Assembly (NCBI RefSeq): GCF_004122035.1
Contig: NZ_SAXA01000015.1
Location: forward strand, 25,824-89,823
From: Ancylomarina salipaludis
Lineage (GTDB): Bacteria; Bacteroidota; Bacteroidia; Bacteroidales; Marinifilaceae
DNA: 64,000 bases
Reading direction: 5' to 3'
Shown here: piece after piece, positions 37,757 to 45,595 of the stretch
Numbering within the stretch: position 1 is the stretch's first letter
How the letters are laid out: each line of letters starts with the position of its first letter
The notes under the pieces: generated by a model
What the model saw: only the letters and a program-made list of their open reading frames with translations
Database searches by the model: none
What the model was told of the DNA's origin: nothing
Translations under genes and position numbers: made by a program

Positions 37757-38926
37757 ATGAAAAAATTATCATTCATTATGGTTCTTCTTTTGTGTGTTTC
37801 AATGGTAAACGCTCAGAAGAGTAAAGTAACAGGTGCTAGCAACTACCTAACATCTGGTAAACTGGATAAGGCAAAAGAAGCTATTGATGCAGGTATTAGT
37901 GACGAAAAATGTGTTGCATGGCCAAAAGCATACTTAGTACAAGGAAAAGTTTATCAAGCTATTTTCGAAAGTCCACTTCCAGCCTATAGAAAATTATCTG
38001 ATACACCATTACAGATAGCTTATGACGCTTACATGAAGTGTTTGGAACTAGATGTTAAGAATAAATATGCTAAGGCTGTTAAAGCTCAGATGACAAACTT
38101 AATTCCAGATTACACAAATAAAGCTGTTGAATTTTACAATGCTGAAGATTATAATGGAGCATTGAATGCATTTGAGAAAGTTTTAGAGATTGAGAACATG
38201 GAAATGTTCAAAGCTGATAATATTGCCGTTGATACAGCTGTTATTTTTAACGCTGGTCTTGCTGCACAAAAAGCTAATAATCTTGAAGCTGCAATTAAGT
38301 ACTATAAGCAGACTATAAGTTATAATTACGGTGGTGCTAAAGCTTATGCGTATTTATCTAAAGTTCTAGCAGATAGCAATAAAGCAGAAGAGTCGTTGAC
38401 TTACCTACATAAAGGGTTTGAGATGTATCCAAACGATTCTTACATGCTAGTTGAGTTGATTAACCATTACTTATTGGGAGGTGAGCCAAGTAAAGCTGCT
38501 GAATACCTTGATAAAGCAATTGCTTTAGATCCTGAAAATGGTTCATACTACAGAGCAAAGGCTACTCTGTATGAAAAAACAAATGAGATTGAGAAAGCAA
38601 AAGAATTGTACAATATTGCTTTGGCTAAAGATCCTAAGGATTATATTTCTTATTACAATCTTGGTGTTCTTCAAATAAACGTTTGTGAAGAAGCTCGTAA
38701 GGTTACTAATGATATTATAGATCAGAAAAAATATGATGCAGCTGTTAAGAACTTATATAAGTTATATGAAGAAGCTATTCCATATTTCGAAAATGTTCTT
38801 GAGATTAAGCCTGATGAGCAGAATTCAATTGTGACTCTTAAAGAACTTTATTTCAAGCTTAGAAATGAAAAGCCTGAGTATATGAAGAAATATGAAGAAT
38901 TTAAAGCAAAAGCTGATAGCTTGTAA
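37757..38926 (+). CDS. exported tetratricopeptide-repeat protein
   Basis: A 389-residue protein with signal peptide MKKLSFIMVLLLCVSMVNAQ. It carries at least six TPR units, for example YNGALNAFEKVLEIENMEMF, NLEAAIKYYKQTISYNYGGA, AEYLDKAIALDPENGSYYRA and IEKAKELYNIALAKDPKDYI. The protein is a periplasmic scaffold of unknown partner. It stands alone between gyrA and a strong terminator. It resembles the second TPR protein at 55735-56466 in layout. Confidence 0.85.
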   Translation: MKKLSFIMVLLLCVSMVNAQKSKVTGASNYLTSGKLDKAKEAIDAGISDEKCVAWPKAYLVQGKVYQAIFESPLPAYRKLSDTPLQIAYDAYMKCLELDVKNKYAKAVKAQMTNLIPDYTNKAVEFYNAEDYNGALNAFEKVLEIENMEMFKADNIAVDTAVIFNAGLAAQKANNLEAAIKYYKQTISYNYGGAKAYAYLSKVLADSNKAEESLTYLHKGFEMYPNDSYMLVELINHYLLGGEPSKAAEYLDKAIALDPENGSYYRAKATLYEKTNEIEKAKELYNIALAKDPKDYISYYNLGVLQINVCEEARKVTNDIIDQKKYDAAVKNLYKLYEEAIPYFENVLEIKPDEQNSIVTLKELYFKLRNEKPEYMKKYEEFKAKADSL

Positions 38927-38947
38927 TAAATTCGGTAAAATTTTTCG

Positions 38948-38979
38948 AAGCCTCCAAGAATATTCTTGGAGGCTTTTTT
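38948..38979 (+). terminator. intrinsic terminator
   Basis: AAGCCTCCAAGAA (38948-38960) and TTCTTGGAGGCTT (38963-38975) form a 13-bp stem followed by T residues. Confidence 0.92.
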
Positions 38980-39249
38980 ATGAGGGCATATTGATATAAT
39001 TGTGAAAATAATTACAAACACGCCTTACTTAACATAATATGAATTATAAGACTTTGTGTTTCAGATTTGCTTCATTAATTCCATCTAAAAAATATTGTAA
39101 AACAATATCAAAAATATTATTTATCGTACGTGTTTTAAAAATTTAATTGTCCTTAACTAAATCAGATTGTTTAAATTTAATGACATTTTAACAACTTACT
39201 TTATTATAGTAGCCTTCGAGTTGTTTGTCCGGATACAAATTGAAAGTTT

Positions 39250-39819
39250 ATGATGACAAATTCTAATACTGTAGAAATAATTAATGACAAACGTATTGAG
39301 CAGTTATTTAATGAGTACTATTTGGTATTGACTGCATATGCAAATAAATTTCTTAAGGATTTGGAAGAATCTCGTGAAGTTGTTCAGGATGTTTTTGTCA
39401 AGCTTTATGACAGAAAAGAACGTATTAAAATACACACATCAGTTAAATCTCACCTGTATCAATCTGTCAAAAATGCGTGTTTAAACATTATCAAACAAAA
39501 TCAGAACAGGTCTCTGCATCACGAGAATATTCTGTATTTGAACGATGCTGCCAGTTATGAGATTGATGATATATTTGAACAAACAGAATTGGAATATCAG
39601 CTTTATAAAGCTATTGGTGAGCTTCCAGATCAATGTCAACGCATATTTAGAATGAATCGTATTGAAGGATTAGATAATCAAGAGATTGCAGATTATTTAC
39701 AGATTTCGAAGCGCACTGTGGAGACACAAATCTCAAAAGCACTAAAAAGCCTGAGATTAAAATTGAGTCCCACTCTCCTTCATCTTATGATTTTATGGCT
39801 GATTTATAATAGTAAATGA
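39250..39819 (+). CDS. ECF sigma-70 factor, FecI-like
   Basis: A 189-residue extracytoplasmic-function sigma factor of the Bacteroidota family. Region 2 (about 15-80: FNEYYLVLTAYANKFLKDLE, then EVVQDVFVKLYDRKE) binds the -10 element. Region 4 (about 120-175) has GELPDQCQRIFRMNRIEGL and the helix-turn-helix NQEIADYLQISKRTVETQI. The C-terminus is hydrophobic (LLHLMILWLIYN), a common feature of this family. A FecR anti-sigma follows after 65 bases. ATG 39250 and ATG 39253 are both possible. Confidence 0.93.
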   Translation: MMTNSNTVEIINDKRIEQLFNEYYLVLTAYANKFLKDLEESREVVQDVFVKLYDRKERIKIHTSVKSHLYQSVKNACLNIIKQNQNRSLHHENILYLNDAASYEIDDIFEQTELEYQLYKAIGELPDQCQRIFRMNRIEGLDNQEIADYLQISKRTVETQISKALKSLRLKLSPTLLHLMILWLIYNSK

Positions 39820-39884
39820 AATGTTTTTAGGTGTAAGTACGTGTTTTGATTTTGATTTTGTCTTAGTATAAGAAAAGCTTGAAA

Positions 39885-40838
39885 ATGAAAAATATTAATA
39901 TAGATGAAGATTTGTTACGAGTAAATCTTCAAGGTCGTGCTAACGAGAAGGAAAAGGCTACTTTGGTTTCCTGGCTGTCCGAATCGTCTGAAAACAAAGA
40001 ACTGTTTGTAAGAATGACTGAACTTTGGTCTTCAGCTTCAAATATAGATGTATTTGAACAGATTGATTTGGAACTCGACTGGAAGAGAATTCAGATGAAG
40101 CGAAAAAAAAAGACTTTTGGGGTAACGCACATCTTGAGATATGCAGCTGTCGTTTTTATCAGTTGTAGTCTTAGTTTCCTTTATTTATACAACACCACTC
40201 CCGGATTTGGCAAATTATCGAAAGTACAAACCACAGAATCTAAGGATAAATTTGAATTAGCTGATGGAAGTCAGATTCAGTTAAATGTGAATAGTAAATT
40301 GATATACCCCAACCATTTTGGAGATAATAAACGCTTGGTTAAACTCAAGGGTGAAGCGTTTTTCAATATAAAAAGAGACACGTCCAAGCCATTTATTATT
40401 GAATCAGGTAAAACTCTGATTAAGGTTTTGGGAACCAGCTTCAATATTAGGAATATGGCAGGAGATCAGACTCTTGTTAGTGTTAATACCGGTAGAGTAA
40501 GTTTTAAAATTAAGAATAATGACCAGGAATTAATTTTAACAAAAGGGCAAGTTGGTTTGTTTAAGGATAATCAGCTTGCAATAATAAATAAGCCCGGTTT
40601 TAATTATGATTCTTGGCGTACGGGATTTCTGAGTTTTAAAAATACCCCTTTCATTCAGGTTCTTCAAGATATTGAAAGACTGTACAAAGTTGAAATTAAG
40701 AATCAAAACATTGAGCTTGAAAACTTGAAACTGACTATAGATTTTAATAATTACGATATAGATAAAGTTTTAAAACAATTAGAGCTTTTAATACAGGCCA
40801 ATATTGAGAAAAAAGGACAAGTTATTACTATAAAATAA
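39885..40838 (+). CDS. FecR-family anti-sigma factor
   Basis: A 317-residue transmembrane regulator. A cytoplasmic anti-sigma N-terminus (about 1-80) with EKATLVSWLSESSENKELF leads to one TM (about 85-107), then the periplasmic FecR domain (about 125-225: FELADGSQIQLNVNSKLIYP, RLVKLKGEAFFNIKRD, GTSFNIR). A C-terminal DUF4974 ends the protein, where FLSFKNTPFIQVLQDIERLY can bind the receptor's STN domain. I use the ATG at 39885; the frame is open two codons further to a TTG. It transmits occupancy of the TonB receptor to the sigma factor. Confidence 0.93.
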   Translation: MKNINIDEDLLRVNLQGRANEKEKATLVSWLSESSENKELFVRMTELWSSASNIDVFEQIDLELDWKRIQMKRKKKTFGVTHILRYAAVVFISCSLSFLYLYNTTPGFGKLSKVQTTESKDKFELADGSQIQLNVNSKLIYPNHFGDNKRLVKLKGEAFFNIKRDTSKPFIIESGKTLIKVLGTSFNIRNMAGDQTLVSVNTGRVSFKIKNNDQELILTKGQVGLFKDNQLAIINKPGFNYDSWRTGFLSFKNTPFIQVLQDIERLYKVEIKNQNIELENLKLTIDFNNYDIDKVLKQLELLIQANIEKKGQVITIK

Positions 40839-40893
40839 ATCATGGTAAAATTCAAACACCAAAATCACTGTAATATTTAAATTAAAATTTCAC

Positions 40894-41349
40894 ATGAGAA
40901 AATTATTATTATTAGCTTTAGTAGTAGGCGCATTTGTTTTTGAATCAAACGCACAAACAGTACAGTACAAAGTCGTTACTTCGGTCGAATCAATTGTGCC
41001 AATGGGTCTTGGACGATCAAGAATTATTGAAGAGAAGTCCCCTATCGATGCTCAGGCTTTTACAACTGAACGTACAGATGGCAAGAAAAGTAATCAAGGT
41101 TCAGTTAAAAGAAAAGATGCCAAAGTTGATCTGTTTGCAGAAACAAAGTTGCTGAATTTCTACAGTGTTGCGGGGATTAACTTCCAGAATATTGCTTCGA
41201 ATGATGCCCTTATTTCATCCAAAATAAACACATTGGTTGCCGAAGGTTGGGAATTGGCATTTGTGACATCTGCAGTTGAGAGTGATAGCGGAAAAGGCGA
41301 TGGAAAAGGTATTTTTATTACTCGTTATATATTCAAGAAAACAATGTAA
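40894..41349 (+). CDS. small exported protein of unknown function
   Basis: A 151-residue protein with signal peptide MRKLLLLALVVGAFVFESNAQ. The mature part is polar and shows no family I recognise. The C-terminal half (LVAEGWELAFVTSAVES, then FITRYIFKK) resembles the DUF4177-like pattern of short beta proteins that read W-E-L and end R-Y-x-F-K. It sits between fecR and the TonB receptor, 55 bases after fecR, and is followed by a terminator. It is therefore the last gene of the sigma/anti-sigma transcript. Confidence 0.7.
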   Translation: MRKLLLLALVVGAFVFESNAQTVQYKVVTSVESIVPMGLGRSRIIEEKSPIDAQAFTTERTDGKKSNQGSVKRKDAKVDLFAETKLLNFYSVAGINFQNIASNDALISSKINTLVAEGWELAFVTSAVESDSGKGDGKGIFITRYIFKKTM

Positions 41350-41398
41350 TAAACATTGAAATACTTGATTCAGAACAGAATATTTAATTTTAGATTAC

Positions 41399-41430
41399 AA
41401 TGGCTTGCCTTAATTTGGCAAGCCATTTTT
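41399..41430 (+). terminator. intrinsic terminator between the sigma/fecR transcript and the receptor
   Basis: AATGGCTTGCC (41399-41409) pairs with GGCAAGCCATT (41417-41427), followed by TTTT. Confidence 0.92.
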
Positions 41431-41538
41431 GTTATGTATTTGTATGAAATGGTTCTCAGTTTTTATCTTTTTTTCTATTAGCGCTTTAGGATCAAAGAAA
41501 TAATGCTTGAGTATGATTAATATAAAAAACTTCTGTAT

Positions 41539-41546
41539 TAAATTTG
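41539..41546 (+). promoter_or_regulatory. candidate -7 element (TAAATTTG) of the receptor gene
   Basis: TAAATTTG fits TAnnTTTG exactly and lies between the terminator and the receptor. It includes the first possible TTG codon of the receptor frame, which would make that codon untranscribed. If used, the leader is very short. An ECF-type promoter is an alternative. Confidence 0.4.
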
Positions 41547-41573
41547 CAGTCCGTTAAAAATACATCAAGTCTA

Positions 41574-44177
41574 TTGAATCATATCCTAAAATATATCCTA
41601 TTCTTATCTGTGTTGATGATAGCAACACACAGTTATGCTCAAGATGTATTGTTGAAACAACAACTTAATCTACCCAAACAGGAGTACATTGTATCTGAAT
41701 TATTTAATGAGATAAATAAGCAGACAAGAATTGAATTTAGCTACACCAGTGATTTGAATTTTGATGAAAAAGTAGTCTTGCAAAAGCAGCAGTATAGTGT
41801 CGAAAATTGTTTGAAGCAAGTTCTCGATTTGTCATCATTTAAAATTGTTTGTTTGGATAACAAAATCTTAATTGTAAAGATCCCTTTTGAAGAACAGATG
41901 TTTAGAATCAGTGGTTTTATAAGCGATGCAGAAACAGGTGAAAACCTGATAAATGCCAGCATCTATAACCCCAAAACATTTGAAGGTACTGTGAGTAATA
42001 ATTTTGGTTTTTTTAGTTTTTACCAAAAGAAGAAATGCCCTCAAGTTAGAATATCATATGTGGGTTATGAGGATAAAGAACTTAAATTCAGTTGTATTAA
42101 GGACACTAGCATTAATATAAAACTCCAGCCCAATAATTTACTGAGAGAGATAAAGGTTGTTGCTGACGATAAAACAAACAACATCAACCATCTCTTTTTG
42201 AGTACTTATAATATTACTGAAACTGATTTGAAACAAAAGTCGGTTTTAGGCATGAACGATCTTTTTCGAAATATCTCTTATTTGCCAGGTGTTCAGACTG
42301 CCAATGAGGCTTCTTCAGGTTTAATTATCAGAAATGGTTCTCCTGATCAAAACTTGATTCTATTGGATGATGTACCTGTTTATTATCAATCACATCTCTT
42401 GGGTTTATTCTCCATTTTTAATCCGGATGCTATTCATCAAGCCCGATTAATTAAAGGTGGTTTTCCCGCTCAATATGGAGGAAGAGTCTCGTCTGTACTC
42501 GATATTCGAATGAAAGATGGTAATCAAAAGAAGATTGAGGGGGAATTTAACCTTGGACTCCTAACCTCTCAGTTGAGTGTCAGAGGACCTATTATTAAGG
42601 GAAAAACAACCTTTAATGTCTCGGCACGACGTTCTTATCTCGATTTATTTACAAATTTGTTGTTTTCTCTTGCTGATTCTGAAGGTCTGTATATGAGTTA
42701 TTATTTCGCTGATCTCAATTTTAAGTTAACGCACAAGTTTTCAAACAGAGATAAAGTGTATTTGAGTACATATATGGGTAAAGACCTGGCGAAACAGAGA
42801 CATACCGAGGATCTGACTGATAATTTAACGGAGAAAAGCCGGAATACAATTGGCTGGGGAAATTTTACAAATTCAATCCGATGGAATCATGTTTATAATG
42901 ATAAATTGTTTGGAAATACATCTTTCATTTTAAGCCGATATACCTATTCGGTTAAGGACCAGCGTCTGAATAAAATAGCTGATGGTGACTTTGAGGAGAA
43001 CTATTACCGTGAATTTTATTCGGGAATTCGGGACTATACCCTTAAGTCTGAATTTGACTTTATACCCCACCCTAAATATTACTTTAAATTTGGATTTGAA
43101 GGCGCATTCCATTTAACCAAACCAGGTAGTAGTTTCTATAGCAGCAAGAATAGTTTGGAAGAGAATACGGTAAAAGATAAAAGTATAAGTGCCTTGGAGT
43201 TATCGTTATATGCCGAAAATCAAATTCAGTGGACAAAGAAACTTTTAACCAATATTGGACTTAGAACAAGTCGGTTTGCATTAAAAAATAAGACCTATTT
43301 ATCTGTTGAACCTCGCTTGACCGCACAGTATAAATTGAATGAGCATTTTAGTTTTAATTCAGGATTTTCTGTGATGTCGCAGTACATGCATTTAATTACG
43401 AGCAGTGATTTAAGTTTACCCACTGATATTTGGCTGCCTGTCAACGATAAGATACGCCCTATACGTTCGAGTCAGTATAATCTTGGATCTGTATGGAAAA
43501 TTCTACCAGGACTTAGTTTCGAATCAGAAATCTATTATAAAAAGACGCGTAATATTTTAGAGTTTAGTGAAAACTATTACACAAGTGACGGCTCTTCAGC
43601 TTGGGATCAGCAAGTGGAACCCGGAAAATCATGGTCTACTGGTATTGAATTCATGCTTAAAAAGAATACAGGGAAAACGAAAGGACATTTGGTTTATACA
43701 CTGGCTAAATCGGAGGTAAAATATAAATATTTGAATTCAGGCAAAGCATTTGCTTCTCCCTATGATCGCAGACATGATTTAAGCTTTCAAATTAGTCAAA
43801 AGTTAAGTTCTAAAATCGATTTTACAGTGAATTGGACGTATGGAAGCGGTTTACCCGTTACGCTTGATACCCAATTCGCATCATCTGTATCACCATATCA
43901 GCCGGATCGTATTGAAGATGTGCCACTGTTTATAAAAAGAAATGATATACGTATGCCCTCTTATCACAGATTAGACATTTCTTTAAATTTTAGAAAGAAA
44001 AAAAAACACGGTACCCGAATTTGGAATATTGGTGTTTACAACGTGTATAATCGGAAAAATCCGAGCCTTCTTTATATGAGTCAAACCTATGATGCCTATG
44101 GCAACAGTTCTTATTCTTTGAAACAATTAAGTATTTTTGGCTTAATACCAAGTGTTTCGTACACCTACCGCTTTTAA
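41574..44177 (+). CDS. TonB-dependent receptor with STN domain (FecA-like)
   Basis: An outer-membrane receptor of about 867 residues. The frame has no ATG in the signal region. A TTG at 41574 gives a good signal peptide (NHILKYILFLSVLMIATHSYAQ region), while an earlier TTG at 41544 overlaps the promoter-like box. The order is STN/secretin-like domain (about 35-95), CarboxypepD_reg-like domain (RISGFISDAETGENLINASI, about 110-190), plug (DLFRNISYLPGVQTANEASS, about 225-335, with LDDVPVYYQSHLLGLFSIF) and 22-strand barrel to GLIPSVSYTYRF. The STN domain fits signalling through the FecR/ECF pair upstream. The ligand is unknown. DUF4249 lipoprotein follows. Confidence 0.9.
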   Translation: MNHILKYILFLSVLMIATHSYAQDVLLKQQLNLPKQEYIVSELFNEINKQTRIEFSYTSDLNFDEKVVLQKQQYSVENCLKQVLDLSSFKIVCLDNKILIVKIPFEEQMFRISGFISDAETGENLINASIYNPKTFEGTVSNNFGFFSFYQKKKCPQVRISYVGYEDKELKFSCIKDTSINIKLQPNNLLREIKVVADDKTNNINHLFLSTYNITETDLKQKSVLGMNDLFRNISYLPGVQTANEASSGLIIRNGSPDQNLILLDDVPVYYQSHLLGLFSIFNPDAIHQARLIKGGFPAQYGGRVSSVLDIRMKDGNQKKIEGEFNLGLLTSQLSVRGPIIKGKTTFNVSARRSYLDLFTNLLFSLADSEGLYMSYYFADLNFKLTHKFSNRDKVYLSTYMGKDLAKQRHTEDLTDNLTEKSRNTIGWGNFTNSIRWNHVYNDKLFGNTSFILSRYTYSVKDQRLNKIADGDFEENYYREFYSGIRDYTLKSEFDFIPHPKYYFKFGFEGAFHLTKPGSSFYSSKNSLEENTVKDKSISALELSLYAENQIQWTKKLLTNIGLRTSRFALKNKTYLSVEPRLTAQYKLNEHFSFNSGFSVMSQYMHLITSSDLSLPTDIWLPVNDKIRPIRSSQYNLGSVWKILPGLSFESEIYYKKTRNILEFSENYYTSDGSSAWDQQVEPGKSWSTGIEFMLKKNTGKTKGHLVYTLAKSEVKYKYLNSGKAFASPYDRRHDLSFQISQKLSSKIDFTVNWTYGSGLPVTLDTQFASSVSPYQPDRIEDVPLFIKRNDIRMPSYHRLDISLNFRKKKKHGTRIWNIGVYNVYNRKNPSLLYMSQTYDAYGNSSYSLKQLSIFGLIPSVSYTYRF

Positions 44178-44190
44178 TCATTTGAGATCA

Positions 44191-45078
44191 ATGAGAAACT
44201 ATTTATACAGCATTGTTTTATGCATTTTTATACTCAGTTCCTGTGAGGAAAACCTGGATTTGGCTTTGAAAAATCAGTCACCAATATTGGTTCTTAATGC
44301 CTTGGCTGGAAAAGATAGTCTGGTTAGGGTGAATGTTTCCCGAACCTATAATTTAAAGGAAGACAAAACTAATCAGACTCTTAATGGAGCAACTGTTGAG
44401 TTGTATAACGAAAATAAGCTGTTAGGGAGTCTACAAGCACTCAATGATGGCTGGTATCAGTTGGATGCAAGTTTTGAATCAGAAAAAGAATATGAGATTA
44501 TTGTCAGGCATCCAGACTACAATGCAATTCACAGTAAAACTCTTATCCCGCTAAGTACGCCTATTGTTGATGTAATATTAGAGAAAGAAGATTCAAATCG
44601 TCAATATTACAGTCTTAAATTCGATGATAAAGAAGCAAGTCAAGACTACTATATGATTTTGCTCAAAGGAATTTCTTTATATGAGACTAATGGCGAAAGC
44701 TATACGTATTCAACTGATATTAATTATTATAGTGATGATGTTGTTTTCAATGGTAACTTATTGGAAAACGCAACTGATCTGGAACAACAATATTTGTTAG
44801 GGAGTAAAACTTTTTCGGATTATAGTTTCAATGGTCAGCAGACAAAGATTTCCTTTTTTGTTGAAAAAACAAGTAATTGGTCCGATTTTGCAGAACTGAA
44901 AGTTCTGCTTTACCACGTAAATAAGGATTATTACGCTTTCGAGCGTTCAAAGAATATGATTGAAAATCGCAAGAATTTTGCCTTCTATAAAAAAATCAAT
45001 CTGCATTCGAATGTTGTATCAGGTTCCGGTATCTTTGCCGGATATGCCGTAAGTACGATGAATATCAAACTCCCCTAG
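44191..45078 (+). CDS. DUF4249 family lipoprotein
   Basis: A 295-residue surface lipoprotein from the ATG at 44191, with signal MRNYLYSIVLCIFILSSC and lipobox LSSC. The mature part has the DUF4249 pattern: an Ig-like beta segment (about 35-130: SPILVLNALAGKDSLVRVNVS, then NGATVELYNENKLLG, then YEIIVRHPDY) and a C-terminal half with YYMILLKGI. It is typically encoded behind TonB receptors with STN domains and probably assists ligand capture on the outer membrane. It starts 13 bases after the receptor stop. Confidence 0.88.
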   Translation: MRNYLYSIVLCIFILSSCEENLDLALKNQSPILVLNALAGKDSLVRVNVSRTYNLKEDKTNQTLNGATVELYNENKLLGSLQALNDGWYQLDASFESEKEYEIIVRHPDYNAIHSKTLIPLSTPIVDVILEKEDSNRQYYSLKFDDKEASQDYYMILLKGISLYETNGESYTYSTDINYYSDDVVFNGNLLENATDLEQQYLLGSKTFSDYSFNGQQTKISFFVEKTSNWSDFAELKVLLYHVNKDYYAFERSKNMIENRKNFAFYKKINLHSNVVSGSGIFAGYAVSTMNIKLP

Positions 45079-45107
45079 TCGCTTTAAAAATTATTTTTTT
45101 AGTCTAT

Positions 45108-45178
45108 TACGAAAAAAATCGTAGTATGATTTTGAATTACGACAAGTATCGTATATCTTTGATACGAAACAAATCGTA
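45108..45178. promoter_or_regulatory. three BlaI-type operators, TACGA-N6-TCGTA
   Basis: Three perfect copies of the inverted repeat TACGA-N6-TCGTA lie at 45108-45123, 45138-45153 and 45163-45178, with starts 30 and 25 bases apart. The middle copy fills the spacer between the -33 and -7 promoter elements, the third lies over the expected transcription start, and the first is just upstream. They precede blaI by 18 bases. MecI/BlaI proteins bind short palindromes of this layout, so autoregulation is the simple reading. Confidence 0.85.
45132..45161 (+). promoter_or_regulatory. consensus promoter of the blaI-M56 operon
   Basis: TTG at 45132-45134 and TATCTTTG at 45154-45161 with a 19-base spacer match the Bacteroidota sigma-A consensus exactly. 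The leader is about 30 bases. The operators listed above overlap it. Confidence 0.88.
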
Positions 45179-45196
45179 GTACAGATTCACCACAAT

Positions 45197-45595
45197 ATGA
45201 AACCACAGAAGATTAAGCCAACCGAAGCTGAATTAGAAATTTTACAGATATTATGGACTTACGGTCCTTCAACTGTTCGTTTTGTTAATGATAAGCTTAA
45301 AAGTGAGCGAAATGTGGGATACACAACCACCCTTAAAGTGATGCAGATTATGACTGAGAAAGGCATGCTGGATCGTTATAAGGATGCACGTACCCATATT
45401 TATTCTGCTCTGGTTGAAGAAAAAGCGACAAAGAATCAGTTGCTTGATAAATTTGTGAGTACACTTTTTGGTGGATCGGCATCAGGTATGGTTTTACAAG
45501 CTCTTGGAAATCATAAATGTAGTACCGAAGAACTCGAAGAGATAAAGAAATTGATTGAATGTATTGAAAAACAAGCCGATCATGAATCTAAGTAA
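45197..45595 (+). CDS. BlaI/MecI/CopY-family repressor
   Basis: A 132-residue winged-helix repressor. PTEAELEILQILWTYGPSTV begins the DNA-binding domain, NVGYTTTLKVMQIMTEKGML is the recognition helix and the start of the wing, and YSALVEEKATKNQLLDKFV starts the dimerisation helices. The site cleaved by BlaR-type proteases in such repressors lies in this linker. Its stop overlaps the start of the M56 gene by 14 bases. It is expected to bind the three operators upstream and to be released when the M56 partner is activated. Confidence 0.93.
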   Translation: MKPQKIKPTEAELEILQILWTYGPSTVRFVNDKLKSERNVGYTTTLKVMQIMTEKGMLDRYKDARTHIYSALVEEKATKNQLLDKFVSTLFGGSASGMVLQALGNHKCSTEELEEIKKLIECIEKQADHESK

